A DNA stretch of 64,000 nt from UBA117 sp049975245 (GTDB lineage Archaea > Methanobacteriota > Methanobacteria > Methanobacteriales > Methanobacteriaceae), in assembly GCA_049975245.1 (NCBI GenBank), contig JBNGDB010000001.1, positions 119,007 to 183,006 on the forward strand, in the 5' to 3' direction. Below, piece after piece: positions 29,274-38,298 of this stretch (its first letter is position 1; each line of letters begins with the position of its first letter). Both the position numbers and the translations under genes were made by a program. Under the pieces are notes generated by a model. The model was not told the origin of the DNA. It searched no databases and saw only the letters and a list, made by a program, of their open reading frames with translations.

Positions 29274-30109
29274 ATCTCTTCACCTTCTTTGGATATTTTT
29301 CTTTCCAGTTCCTTTACCTCTTTTTCTAGATTAAATGGTTTAATTTTTCTTTTTGGTATGGTTTTTCCCTTGCTTAGCAATGAATCTATTTCTCCAATTG
29401 TGGTTAGGGCCAGGTTTTTGTAGTATTCTTTTGCTTCATTTTTCAGGGTTTCTGATTTTTTCATAAATTCTTTGACTTTTTCCAGTCGGTATATCAGGTA
29501 AGATTGGGGGAATGTGTTAAGTTCTCCAATAATTTTTAAAATATTTCCTTTAAGTACAATGCCATTTAAAAGTGATTCTAATACTACAAAGTCCACTGGA
29601 TTTTTTATATCCTCCCATTCGTAGCGGTGAATTTCTAAACGATGGGGTAGGTATTCAAATTTATCCAGTTCAAGGTCTTCACTTGATACTATACAAATAT
29701 CTATGTCACTTTTTTTTGTGGCCAATCCTTGTGCTACACTTCCAAATATTATGAATAAATCCACTTCTTCTTTAACTTGGTAGTAGATCAGGTCAATAAT
29801 ATTTTTAAATTTTGGTTCCAAGTTATTTCTTTTTTCATCCATGAATAATTTCCAGAGTATATTGACTGTATTGTGTTGATAATTTATTTGATATACTTTT
29901 TTGCGTCCATTATTATGCTCTAATATTAGTTTATGTTTTTCAATTTTTCTAATTATTCTTAATAGATTGGACTTGGATATTTTTAATTCATTTGATAAAT
30001 CACTAAGCCCATAATTTATATTGGGATTTAAAGTAAGGAATCTTAGAAGTTTCATGCTGTTTTTAGTGGCCAGATCCTCCAAATTAAATTGTTCTAATTT
30101 TAGTACCAT
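29261..30109 (-). CDS. Winged-helix nucleotidyltransferase with helical tail
   Basis: 282 residues. Residues 10-75 are a winged helix (LSDLSNELKISKSNLLRIIRKIEKHKL), residues 105-185 a minimal nucleotidyltransferase with IIFGSVAQGLATKKSDIDIC (GSx10DxD) and a later Asp in NPVDFVVLE, residues 200-280 a charged helical tail. Overlaps the HEPN gene by 13 nt. The DNA-binding part suggests autoregulation; a short TACTAATTTTAGTA palindrome just before the start (about 30113-30128) could be the operator, by inference. It is the third such pair within 16 kb. Confidence 0.75.
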   Translation of the reverse strand: MVLKLEQFNLEDLATKNSMKLLRFLTLNPNINYGLSDLSNELKISKSNLLRIIRKIEKHKLILEHNNGRKKVYQINYQHNTVNILWKLFMDEKRNNLEPKFKNIIDLIYYQVKEEVDLFIIFGSVAQGLATKKSDIDICIVSSEDLELDKFEYLPHRLEIHRYEWEDIKNPVDFVVLESLLNGIVLKGNILKIIGELNTFPQSYLIYRLEKVKEFMKKSETLKNEAKEYYKNLALTTIGEIDSLLSKGKTIPKRKIKPFNLEKEVKELERKISKEGEEIWLV

Positions 30110-30295
30110 ATATACTAATTTTAGTAATATGATATAAATAAATTCCTATCAATTTTTTCATACAAACCAAACATAATCAATAAATCTCCCCACTTGAAAA
30201 GAAAATTTACTGATAACATATCTAGTAATAATTAATAATTATTAAGTATGATAATATATATTGGTTATTATTTTGTATTAATAGAAAAATTTTTT

Positions 30296-30317
30296 AAAAA
30301 AAGAAAAAAAAGAAAAA
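30296..30317 (-). terminator. T-rich terminator of SBBP gene
   Basis: On the minus strand, T5-C-T8-C-T7 right after the stop codon of the 30328-32892 gene. The same kind of interrupted T tract follows the genes at 33307 and 45551. Confidence 0.5.
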
Positions 30318-30327
30318 GTGGGGTAGA

Positions 30328-32892
30328 TTATTTTTTAGTGTATACAATTCCGCCTAATACCATTAAAACCGCTAAGGCCAGAACTGCTAGTGTTGTTCCG
30401 GTCTTCTGCATGGGAACTGTTTTTCCATTAACTGGTGTGGGTGGTACTGGTGTGGGTCTTTCCTGAGCATTTATGGTAGTGGTTGCTGTTGTGTCATCTA
30501 TTATCGGATCGTAGGTTAGTGCAGTTACTCTTGCTGTGTTGGTTATGTCTCCTGCTCTTAAAACCGTTGATGTTATAGTTAATATGGCCACTGCTTGGTT
30601 GGGCAGGTAATAAATGCTCCATATGCCAGTTACAGGGTCATATGTTCCATAATTGGCACTGGACGAAACATATGCCATTCCTTCCGGCAGGATATCCGAT
30701 ACCGTCACGCCGAATGAAGTGTCCGGTCCATTATTGCGTACAATGATGGTGTATATTACCGTATCTTCTACATAAGGCGCGGTATTGTTAACAGTTTTCT
30801 CGATACTCAAATCAGCTGCTGATTTAAATTTAGCAACAAAAGCATCAGTGTTACCGTTGTTTGTGGTTTGGTAGGCTCCTGGTGTGGTGGGGAAGTTAGT
30901 GGAAGTTGTGTATCCGGCGATGTAGGCGCTGCCAGTGTTATCCACGGCAATACCCACTCCATCATCCGGGCCGTTTCCTCCGAGGTAGGTGCTGTATTGT
31001 AGGGCTGTTCCGGTGGGGTTTAATTTGGTTACAAAAGCATCAGCGTTACCGTTGTTTATGGTTTGGTAGGCTCCCGGGGTGGTGGGGAAGTTAGTGGAAT
31101 AGGTGTATCCGGTGATGTGAGCACTGCCACTATTATCCAAGGCAACACCCATTCCAACGTCATCGTCGGTTCCTCCGAGGTAGGTGCTGTATATTAGATC
31201 GGTCCCGGTGGGGTTTAATTTGGTTATAAAAGCATCAACGTAACCGTTGTTTGTGGTTTGGTAGGCTCCCGGGGTGGTGGGGAAGTTAGTGGAATGGGTG
31301 TATCCGGTGATGTGGGCACTGCCACTATTATCCAAGGCAATACGCACTCCATAATCATTATCGGTTCCTCCGAGATAGGTGCTGTATATTAGATCGGTTC
31401 CGTTGGAGTTTAGTTTGGTTACAAAAGCATCAGCGTTACCATTGTTTGTGGTTTGGTAGGCATCAGGTGTGGTGGGGAAGTTATTGGAATAGGTGTATCC
31501 GGCGATGTAGGCACTGCCACTATTATCCACGGCAATACCCACTCCATCATCCGGGCCGCTTCCTCCGAGGTAGGTGCTGTATATTAGATCGGTTCCGGTG
31601 GGGTTTAGTTTGGTTACAAAAGCATCATAGTTACTATTGTTTGTGGTTTGGTAGGCTCCTGGGGTGGTGGGGAAGTTATTGGAATAGGTGTATCCGGTGA
31701 TGTGGGCACTGCCACTATTATCCACGGCAACACCCACCCCATACTCCGTGCTGGTTCCTCCGAGATAGGTGCTGTATTGTAGGGCTGTTCCGGTGGGGTT
31801 TAATTTGGTTACAAAAACATCATAGTTACCGGCATTTGTGGTTTGGTATGCGTCAGGTGTGGTGGGGAAGTTATTGGAATAGGTGTATCCGGTGATGTAG
31901 GCACTGCCACTATTATCCAAGGCAATACCCACTCCATAGTCATCTTCGGTTCCTCCGAGGTAGGTGCTGTATATTAGATCGGTTCCGGTGGGGTTTAATT
32001 TGGTTACAAAAGCATCCCAGCTACCGGCATTTGTGGTTTGGTAGGCTCCTGGGGTGGTGGGGAAGTTAGTGGAATAGGTGTATCCGGTGATGTAGGCACT
32101 GCCACTATTATCCACGGCAATACTCAGTGAAAACTCGCTGTTGGTTCCTCCAAGGTAGGTGCTGTATTCTAAGGCGGGGTCGATGATAAGTTCTTGGTTT
32201 TGGTTGTAGTTTCCGATTTGGAATTGGTAGGTGTTTCCAGTTGTTTGGTATTTTACTTCTACGTCATTTTTATCTTGGTAAGCCTTTGGTGGGGACATGG
32301 ATACTTGTTCAAATCCAGTAGATTTTATGTTAAGGTTGCCTTTTTCATCGGTTTGCAGTTGGTCTGCGCCTAGTATTTGGATTCTTATATTATCTGGGTT
32401 GGCGCCGGGGCTTATGAAGAACAATTTCTCTATATTGCTGCCTGTTGCTCGAAGTTTAATGACGATGCCGGGGTAAATTTCTCCTAGGTTGATGAGGTTG
32501 TAAGTTTGTAAGTTTGTATGCCAATTATTAGGGTCATTACCTTTAAAGTAGGATACTGTGGTGTTGGATGGTTCTTCACCTTTGGCCTGGAATTTTATAG
32601 GGTTACCATCACTATCCCGGAATTGTTCTTTTAGTACTAGTGTTGTGTTATTTTTGCCTTGTATTTGATGTGTTACGCCGTCCTGGGTTACGTAGCTGGT
32701 TCCGTAGAATGTTTTAGCATAGTATGATACTTCTTCATCGTTTTGTCCCTGATTTTCCACAAAAGGAACATTTACATTCATAATCTGAGCATCTATATCA
32801 GTACTATTATTATTTTCAGCTGCACTAACACCATTACACATGATTATTGTTAATAATAGGAATGCTGAAAGGATTAATATTCGGTTTGTCAT
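30328..32892 (-). CDS. Secreted SBBP-repeat (beta-propeller) protein with DUF11 and C-terminal anchor
   Basis: 854 residues. Signal peptide ending NGVSAAE; an N-terminal domain often found before SBBP repeats (FVENQGQ...VSYYAKT, about 30-245); seven SBBP repeats of 65 residues (195 bp) with STYLGG...VDNSGSAYITGYT...FPTTPGAYQT...AFVTKLNPTG (about 247-697), probably a seven-bladed propeller; a DUF11 domain (about 697-812); and a C-terminal membrane helix after GKTVPMQKTG, followed by KK. The C-terminal anchor (GKTVxMQxT..A...LAVLMVLGG) is shared with the two beta-helix proteins. ATG at 32892 behind GGAGGTG. Surface exposed, likely adhesion or wall binding. The repeats are nearly identical in DNA and could recombine. 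Confidence 0.85.
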   Translation of the reverse strand: MTNRILILSAFLLLTIIMCNGVSAAENNNSTDIDAQIMNVNVPFVENQGQNDEEVSYYAKTFYGTSYVTQDGVTHQIQGKNNTTLVLKEQFRDSDGNPIKFQAKGEEPSNTTVSYFKGNDPNNWHTNLQTYNLINLGEIYPGIVIKLRATGSNIEKLFFISPGANPDNIRIQILGADQLQTDEKGNLNIKSTGFEQVSMSPPKAYQDKNDVEVKYQTTGNTYQFQIGNYNQNQELIIDPALEYSTYLGGTNSEFSLSIAVDNSGSAYITGYTYSTNFPTTPGAYQTTNAGSWDAFVTKLNPTGTDLIYSTYLGGTEDDYGVGIALDNSGSAYITGYTYSNNFPTTPDAYQTTNAGNYDVFVTKLNPTGTALQYSTYLGGTSTEYGVGVAVDNSGSAHITGYTYSNNFPTTPGAYQTTNNSNYDAFVTKLNPTGTDLIYSTYLGGSGPDDGVGIAVDNSGSAYIAGYTYSNNFPTTPDAYQTTNNGNADAFVTKLNSNGTDLIYSTYLGGTDNDYGVRIALDNSGSAHITGYTHSTNFPTTPGAYQTTNNGYVDAFITKLNPTGTDLIYSTYLGGTDDDVGMGVALDNSGSAHITGYTYSTNFPTTPGAYQTINNGNADAFVTKLNPTGTALQYSTYLGGNGPDDGVGIAVDNTGSAYIAGYTTSTNFPTTPGAYQTTNNGNTDAFVAKFKSAADLSIEKTVNNTAPYVEDTVIYTIIVRNNGPDTSFGVTVSDILPEGMAYVSSSANYGTYDPVTGIWSIYYLPNQAVAILTITSTVLRAGDITNTARVTALTYDPIIDDTTATTTINAQERPTPVPPTPVNGKTVPMQKTGTTLAVLALAVLMVLGGIVYTKK

Positions 32893-32893
32893 A

Positions 32894-33099
32894 TCTTTTT
32901 CACCTCCTTTTACAATTATTTAGTATTATAATATCTGAAAAATAAGCTGAATTTTACTGAAATAACTGAATATTATTAAATGGAGGTCAAAGTACAGCTA
33001 TTACGCTGAAATTAGATATACTGTCTTTGATTTTTAATCAATTAACTGAATATTATATTATAATATATATTTACCTCTACATATTAAATTTTTCTCTTA
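32894..33099 (-). promoter_or_regulatory. Promoter/leader block identical to 48252-48457
   Basis: 206 bp immediately before the SBBP gene are base-for-base identical to the block before the 45551-48250 gene. On the minus strand it holds an AT-rich TATA-like tract (about 33050-33080), a 32-bp dyad, and the ribosome binding site GGAGGTG. The gap continues to 33306 with no gene seen. Confidence 0.8.
32991..33022. promoter_or_regulatory. 32-bp conserved dyad, copy A
   Basis: Pattern AGTA-N3-CTA ... TAG-N3-TACT (in its minus-strand sense) around a conserved TTTCAGCGT core; flanking TCAAAG and CTTTGA extend it as a possible RNA stem. Present at the same place before three surface genes. Operator or leader hairpin. 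Confidence 0.55.
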
Positions 33100-33280
33100 A
33101 TTGTGATTATATTCACATAAATTCATATTCACGGATATTATGTTTTTAATTATTGATTTATAGCATAATTATCTGATTTTAAAAGATTATCCTATTTAAA
33201 AGGAGTTTAAGAAAACATTGGAAAATTAAACAAAAATTTTGAAGATTTTTAATTAAAATCAAATCCAATAGAATTCAAAT

Positions 33281-33297
33281 AAAAAAAAAGAAAAAAA
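33281..33297 (-). terminator. T-rich terminator of beta-helix gene
   Basis: On the minus strand T7-C-T9 starts about 10 nt after the stop codon of the 33307-35667 gene. Confidence 0.5.
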
Positions 33298-33306
33298 GGG
33301 GTTAGA

Positions 33307-35667
33307 TTATTTTTTAGTGCTTATAAGTCCACCTAATACCATTAAAACTGCCAGTATCAGTGCAGCTATAGGCATGGCAGTGGTCTGCATGCCCACCGTC
33401 TTACCATGAACTGGTTGTGGTGTTACTGCATTTATGGTTAGGCTTTGAGTGTCATCATTTAGTGTAGGATCATAGGTAGTGGTTGATAGTCGTGGATTGA
33501 TCTGGTATTGTCCCGCTTTTAGGATTTTTAAGTCCAGATACATGTAAGGGTCGCCTACGGGTACTTCTCCAATAGTCCAGGTTAGTGTTCTGGTTGCAGG
33601 GTCGTAGGTATAGGTGCCCACATCCACGGTGGCCCCGGCAAATTCCAATCCTTCAGGTATGGTATAGGTCATAACTACATTCGCTGCAGGGTCAGGTCCT
33701 TTATTGCCAACTTTTAGTGTGTAAGTCACGGTGTCGCCTACCACTGGTGTTTCCTTGCCTGTGATGGTCAGGTAGAGGCTGGATTTAGGGTTGATGTTCA
33801 CGTCCGCGTAAACAGTCTGATTATCGGTTACGGCGTTGACATGGGCCACGCCGGCTGTTTCATCTGCGGTTAATGTTGCAGTGGCTACGCCATCTGTGGT
33901 TTCTTTGTCAATAGTTTTAGATCCGATGCTGCCTTTGTCGGTGTTGAAGGTTACCGGTGTGCCGTTGGGTATGTGTCCTAATGCAGGGTCAAATGTTGTG
34001 TAAGTAGTTCCATCAGAAGTGTAGTTGTTGAAGCTCACAGTTATCTGACTAGTTTCACCATTATTGATAGTGTTAGGATTAGCCATGATGGTCATGAAGA
34101 GCCATGGGTCCTGATCTACAGGGTTTCCAGCAAGGAGAGTGCCAAAGTTAGGGTTATTGGAACCCCACCAATTGTATTCCACATTACAAACATTAGATGA
34201 GCTATTATGCAATGCTGTGGGACTGTTATTAACTATACGATTATAATTGGCAGTTAAAGTACCAACATTGAAGATTCCTCCACCGTATAAAGTGGTTCCG
34301 GCGTTAACGTTATTGTTTAGTATGGTGCTGTTGGTGATAGTTAAAGTAGTCTCATTGAAGATTCCTCCACCATGTGCATGGGTAAATGTTCCGGTGGCGG
34401 TGGCGGTGTTGTTTTGTACGGTACAATTAGTGATGATTGAAGTACCATAATAATTATTATTATAGATTCCTCCACCAAAGGCATAGGCATTGATTCCGGT
34501 GGCAGTGGCTGTGTTTTCTTGTATAATGCTGTTATTAATATTTAAGTAATTAGTTGTAACTGTACCCTCATTGCAGACTCCTCCACCGAATGTTAGGGCA
34601 TATGTTCCATTGGTTGTGGCGGTGTTGTTTTGTATGGTGCTGTTATTAATAATTAAAGTACCCTCATCCAAGTTGTATATTCCCCCACCAAATGCATAGG
34701 TATATGTTCCGGTGGCGGTGGCGGTGTTGTTTTGTATGATACTATTAGTTAGAGCTAAATTACCAATGTTGTAGATTCCTCCACCATATGCATAAGCATT
34801 GGTTCCAGCGGCGGCAGCGGTGTTGTTTTGTATGATACTATTAGTTAGAGTTAAATTACCAATATTGTAGATCCCTCCACCAAAGGCAAAGGCAACGTAT
34901 TCGATAGCAGTGGCGGTGTTGTTTTGTATGATACAATCAGTTAAAGTTAAAGTACCACCATTGTAGATTCCTCCACCATTAACTACAGTGCCTGTTTCTG
35001 ATCCGTTTTGCATGGTTAGGTTTGTTATGTTTACGGTGCCGCTGGTGATGGTTACTACACGGCTGCCTAAACCGACAGCGTCGATTATGGTGGTATCCTT
35101 ATTTTCTCCTAGTAGGTCTAAATTTTTGGCTATGGTTATTGCTTCGTTGTAGGTTCCCGCAGCAATGTGCACCACACCATCAGGGTTTACCTCGGTTATT
35201 CCTTTAGTTATGGTTTTGTAGGGGTTGCCTGGTGTTCCGTCTCCGTCGATGTCGCTTCCTGTGGTGGATACGTATACATCGTCCATGCCCAAGAGGAAGT
35301 TGGCAGTGTAAATGTTTGCTCCGGATGTTAGTGCAATGTTCTGCACTGCGGGGTTGTGTCCTGGTGCTGTGGCGGTAACCTGGATGTTAGTGTTTGATGT
35401 TTTGATATTTATTGAATATTTACCTTCAGAATCAGTGGTTGTATTTTTTGATTCGTCTTCGGTAGCTATGGTTATGGTAGCACCATTAAATGGTTCTCCG
35501 GTGGAACATTTCTCCACAATACCCGAAATGGTAACATCATCCTCCGTTAAAGTTTCTGGGGACGAATCAGGCAGAACTGTTGCAGCATCATCTACTGCGG
35601 AGACAGCTCCTATTAAACAAAAGGTTAGAATTAAGATGGAAGTTGTAAGTAAAATCAGTTTTTTCAC
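33307..35667 (-). CDS. Secreted parallel beta-helix surface protein with DUF11 and C-terminal anchor
   Basis: 786 residues. GTG start at 35667 with GGAGGTG. Signal peptide (KKLILLTTSILILTFCLIGAVSA), carboxypeptidase-regulatory-like fold (about 47-110), DUF1565-type start of a beta-helix (VYVSTTGSD...GTPGNPYKTITKGI) and many rungs GGGIYN..TLT..NSIIQNNTATATG (about 115-505), an invasin-like Ig domain (about 510-615), a DUF11 domain (about 620-740) and a membrane helix ending KK. No wall-sorting motif is known; the helix plus Lys is taken as the anchor. Nearly identical over long parts to the 45551-48250 gene, so they are recent duplicates or undergo gene conversion. Likely adhesin-like; substrate unknown. 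Confidence 0.85.
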   Translation of the reverse strand: MKKLILLTTSILILTFCLIGAVSAVDDAATVLPDSSPETLTEDDVTISGIVEKCSTGEPFNGATITIATEDESKNTTTDSEGKYSINIKTSNTNIQVTATAPGHNPAVQNIALTSGANIYTANFLLGMDDVYVSTTGSDIDGDGTPGNPYKTITKGITEVNPDGVVHIAAGTYNEAITIAKNLDLLGENKDTTIIDAVGLGSRVVTITSGTVNITNLTMQNGSETGTVVNGGGIYNGGTLTLTDCIIQNNTATAIEYVAFAFGGGIYNIGNLTLTNSIIQNNTAAAAGTNAYAYGGGIYNIGNLALTNSIIQNNTATATGTYTYAFGGGIYNLDEGTLIINNSTIQNNTATTNGTYALTFGGGVCNEGTVTTNYLNINNSIIQENTATATGINAYAFGGGIYNNNYYGTSIITNCTVQNNTATATGTFTHAHGGGIFNETTLTITNSTILNNNVNAGTTLYGGGIFNVGTLTANYNRIVNNSPTALHNSSSNVCNVEYNWWGSNNPNFGTLLAGNPVDQDPWLFMTIMANPNTINNGETSQITVSFNNYTSDGTTYTTFDPALGHIPNGTPVTFNTDKGSIGSKTIDKETTDGVATATLTADETAGVAHVNAVTDNQTVYADVNINPKSSLYLTITGKETPVVGDTVTYTLKVGNKGPDPAANVVMTYTIPEGLEFAGATVDVGTYTYDPATRTLTWTIGEVPVGDPYMYLDLKILKAGQYQINPRLSTTTYDPTLNDDTQSLTINAVTPQPVHGKTVGMQTTAMPIAALILAVLMVLGGLISTKK

Positions 35668-36151
35668 GTCTTTTTCACCTCCTTTTACAATTATTTCAAT
35701 AGATAGAAAGAAAAATAACTGATATTTCTAATAGAAAATAATTGAAAATTCAATAAATAATGCTTAAAGTACAGCTATAACGCTGAAAATAGTTATACTG
35801 CATTGGATTTACAATCCTTTAACTGTGTTCAGTTTTATTAGATTATGTTTATTCACAATATTAAATATTTCTATTATATTAGATCTACACCATATAAATT
35901 TAAAAATAGTATATTATGTGATCAAACAGTTAATATGAGCATTATATAGGAGAATAGATGTTATTTACTATTTCATAGTTTGATTTGGCCTTTAATAAAA
36001 ATAGGATTCTTTAGATTAGGATTAGTAATTATGACATTTAATTTAATTGTTACTAGGTATACTCCAAAAATTAGTATTCTATTTTTTTAGGATATCTTTA
36101 CTTAAAAAGGGTACTAACTATTATAATACCTTAAATTATATTCTAAAGAAT
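35668..36151. other. Leader of beta-helix gene and AT-rich gap
   Basis: Contains the ribosome binding site and a diverged leader of the 33307-35667 gene with dyad copy B. Beyond about 35830 the DNA is AT-rich with no gene seen, up to the stop codon of the CPBP gene. Confidence 0.5.
35768..35799. promoter_or_regulatory. 32-bp conserved dyad, copy B (diverged)
   Basis: Same layout as copies A and C, but with compensating changes: the half-sites read AGTA-N3-CTAT and ATAG-N3-TACT, one pair longer. Conservation of this element while surrounding leader DNA has diverged argues that it is functional. Confidence 0.6.
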
Positions 36152-36964
36152 TTATCTAGATTTGTTAATTCTTAAATCTGGCAGTCGATCTCTGAACATC
36201 CAGAAGATTAAGGCCACTACTACCATTACAATTAGGGTGATGATACCTGACTCTCCCACCAGGTAGGGGGATAAGTCTCCTCCACCTAGAGGTGCGAATA
36301 TTTCCTGGGTGAATAGATTATCACTGGCGTGCAGTATCACCGCCGGCCACAGGCTACCGGATTTAAGAGTGAGCCAGGCTATTATAAAGCTGAATGTGAT
36401 TACTCCCATGAAAAACAGGGGTAAGGACCACCATAGGGGTGTGCCGCCCACATATGTAGAGAAGATTATCACTGGAAAATGCCATAAGGCCCATATAATT
36501 CCACTGATCAGGGATATCCATCCATAAGTGGTTAGCTTAGCTAACTGGGGAACAAGAAACCCTCTCCAACCAATCTCCTCACCTAAAGCAGATATGATGT
36601 TGTTAACCGTTCCCAGACCAATGGCAAAGATGATATTTCCTGGTAAGTCCCCGGTATATGTTCCCAGGCCAGAAAGCCAGAATATGCCGTAGATAATAAT
36701 ACTGGTTATTATGGGCAGTGTATAGGCAATAATCCAATACCTAATTTTCCCCGGCCGCCATCCAAAACCCCTAATAGTTCTGAAAAATATTAGAGAAGTT
36801 ATTATAGCAGATAATGCCGGCATCCACATGAGTAGGAAGGTTTTATAGCCGCCCATTCCAGTAGTTATAATTAAATAATAAAATATACTGCTAAATGCAA
36901 AAGTGAGTATCACAAAAGTAATAATAGCTTTTTTAACAGTTGAAATGGTTATATCCTCTTTCAT
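36152..36964 (-). CDS. CPBP-family intramembrane metalloprotease
   Basis: 270 residues, about eight membrane helices. The glutamate motif GEEIGWRGFLVPQL, the first His motif IIWALWHFPVI and the second His segment AVILHASDN are those of the CPBP/CAAX prenyl protease (Abi) superfamily. All proposed catalytic residues are present, unlike the disrupted relative at 13113-14192. The ATG at 36964 has GAGGAT about 8 nt upstream within TATTATATTATGAAAGAGGAT; the start is the first Met and looks right by hydropathy. Substrate unknown; relatives process or mature membrane proteins and peptides. Confidence 0.85.
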   Translation of the reverse strand: MKEDITISTVKKAIITFVILTFAFSSIFYYLIITTGMGGYKTFLLMWMPALSAIITSLIFFRTIRGFGWRPGKIRYWIIAYTLPIITSIIIYGIFWLSGLGTYTGDLPGNIIFAIGLGTVNNIISALGEEIGWRGFLVPQLAKLTTYGWISLISGIIWALWHFPVIIFSTYVGGTPLWWSLPLFFMGVITFSFIIAWLTLKSGSLWPAVILHASDNLFTQEIFAPLGGGDLSPYLVGESGIITLIVMVVVALIFWMFRDRLPDLRINKSR

Positions 36965-37049
36965 AATATAATTATATATTATTATTGAATATAAAGATTG
37001 ATTTTTATTTCAGCTTAAATTAATCAAAATGCTAAATTTAAATAAGATT

Positions 37050-38258
37050 GAGATTTTCTATTTACTTTATTTTTAATTTTTGTTTAATTATTTTTTGTGA
37101 ATTTTTAGTTTAGTTTTTTTATTTTTTCCATATTTTGTGCGTATTTCTCTTATTTTTTTCTATTTTTCCTGTTTTTTGGTGTTAGCGTTCGCTAGGGTGG
37201 TGTATTTTTTTGGAGGGTGTTGAGTTGTAGTAGGTTGTAACAGAAGCATGTGAATAGGTTTTTGGTGTGTGTTCTGAGTGTGGTGGTGACTAACTGGTGG
37301 CCGGACTTGAATATGTTTTTAATCACGGCGTAGGGCCGTTCGCCGGCTGATCTTTTACGAGCGATTCGCTTGTTGCGCAGTTTATCGCGAATTCCTAACG
37401 GATGATCACGCACTGCGCGTTTCATGGTGGCGTTATAGCCTTTGCAGGCTGCTCCGAAGTATCCGCGGTCTCGGTAAACAACTTCACCAGGTTCACTGAG
37501 GTCAATTTGGCTGTCATGAATTTCAGCAGTTGTAGTTTCAAGCCTACGTATCAAACCATAATCCATATCGGATAGAGTATGCAGTTTATGGCCGTAATAG
37601 GATTTACCATGTTTTTTGGTCCATTCGCCATCTTTGTTACGTCTGGTTTTGGCTTCCGGTCCGCGAGGTTCTTTCACTCTTTGGTGACCGGGGTCGGCTG
37701 TTATGAAGGTGGCATCTTGAATAACACCTTCTTTGACTTTTAATCCCTTGGAATCGATTTGTTTTTGCAGCTCTTCCCATATTTTCTCATCTTTTCCATA
37801 ATCGATTAATCGTTCCCTAAATGCCCAGACCGTGGAACGGTCTGGGATTCTTTCAGGAAACCCTAAAAACTTCTGAAAAGATATCCGATCGTTAGCTTGT
37901 CTTTCAAGCTCAGGGTCCGATAAACCATACCACGATTGTAAAACTAACATCTTTATCATAACTATTTCATCAATATTAGGCCTACCACCACGTTCAGAGT
38001 GATTATCATACATATCACGGACAGTAGGCCTGAAAACTTCCCAATCAATAATAGGATCAATCTCAGCCAACTTATCACCTAGATCTTTCACACGAGCATA
38101 CTGCTTATTCATGAAATATTTCTCAAAAGACTTCATAATACCCCTATAGGCATAATACTATATAAACATTTCCCTATATTAAATTAAACACGTTAAATCG
38201 CGAATCTATAAATAAAAAATTTATAATATCCGAAGATCAATAGTAAATCGAAAATCTC
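37050..38258 (-). mobile_element. Complete IS5-type insertion sequence
   Basis: 1209 bp. Left terminal repeat GAGATTTTCTATTTACT (37050-37066) matches the inverse of the right one AGTAAATCGAAAATCTC (38242-38258) with one mismatch in 17. Both ends are flanked by GATT (37046-37049 and 38259-38262), a 4-bp target duplication. It carries one transposase gene. Intact frame, terminal repeats and target duplication together suggest a recent insertion. A 12-nt hairpin TAGCGTTCGCTA lies at the transposase stop (37183-37194). Confidence 0.85.
37192..38136 (-). CDS. IS5-family DDE transposase
   Basis: 314 residues, full length. N-terminal DUF772-type domain (FRPTVRDMYDNHSERGGRPNIDEIVMIKMLVLQSWYGLSDPELERQ), then the DDE catalytic fold: first Asp in VIQDATFITAD, second in VVYRDRGYFGA, Glu in RKRSAGERPYAVIKNIF. 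ATG at 38136 behind TAGGGG. Catalyses cut-and-paste movement of the element whose inverted repeats lie at 37050 and 38242. No sign of frameshift or truncation. Confidence 0.9.
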   Translation of the reverse strand: MKSFEKYFMNKQYARVKDLGDKLAEIDPIIDWEVFRPTVRDMYDNHSERGGRPNIDEIVMIKMLVLQSWYGLSDPELERQANDRISFQKFLGFPERIPDRSTVWAFRERLIDYGKDEKIWEELQKQIDSKGLKVKEGVIQDATFITADPGHQRVKEPRGPEAKTRRNKDGEWTKKHGKSYYGHKLHTLSDMDYGLIRRLETTTAEIHDSQIDLSEPGEVVYRDRGYFGAACKGYNATMKRAVRDHPLGIRDKLRNKRIARKRSAGERPYAVIKNIFKSGHQLVTTTLRTHTKNLFTCFCYNLLQLNTLQKNTPP

Positions 38259-38298
38259 GATTATCTCTTATTATTAGAAATATTGAAAAGGTGCTAAA

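Noticed and set aside
30906..31700. Trp/Arg-rich open frames opposite the SBBP repeats
   Set aside because: Their repetitive composition is the antisense of the SBBP repeats; no ribosome binding site.
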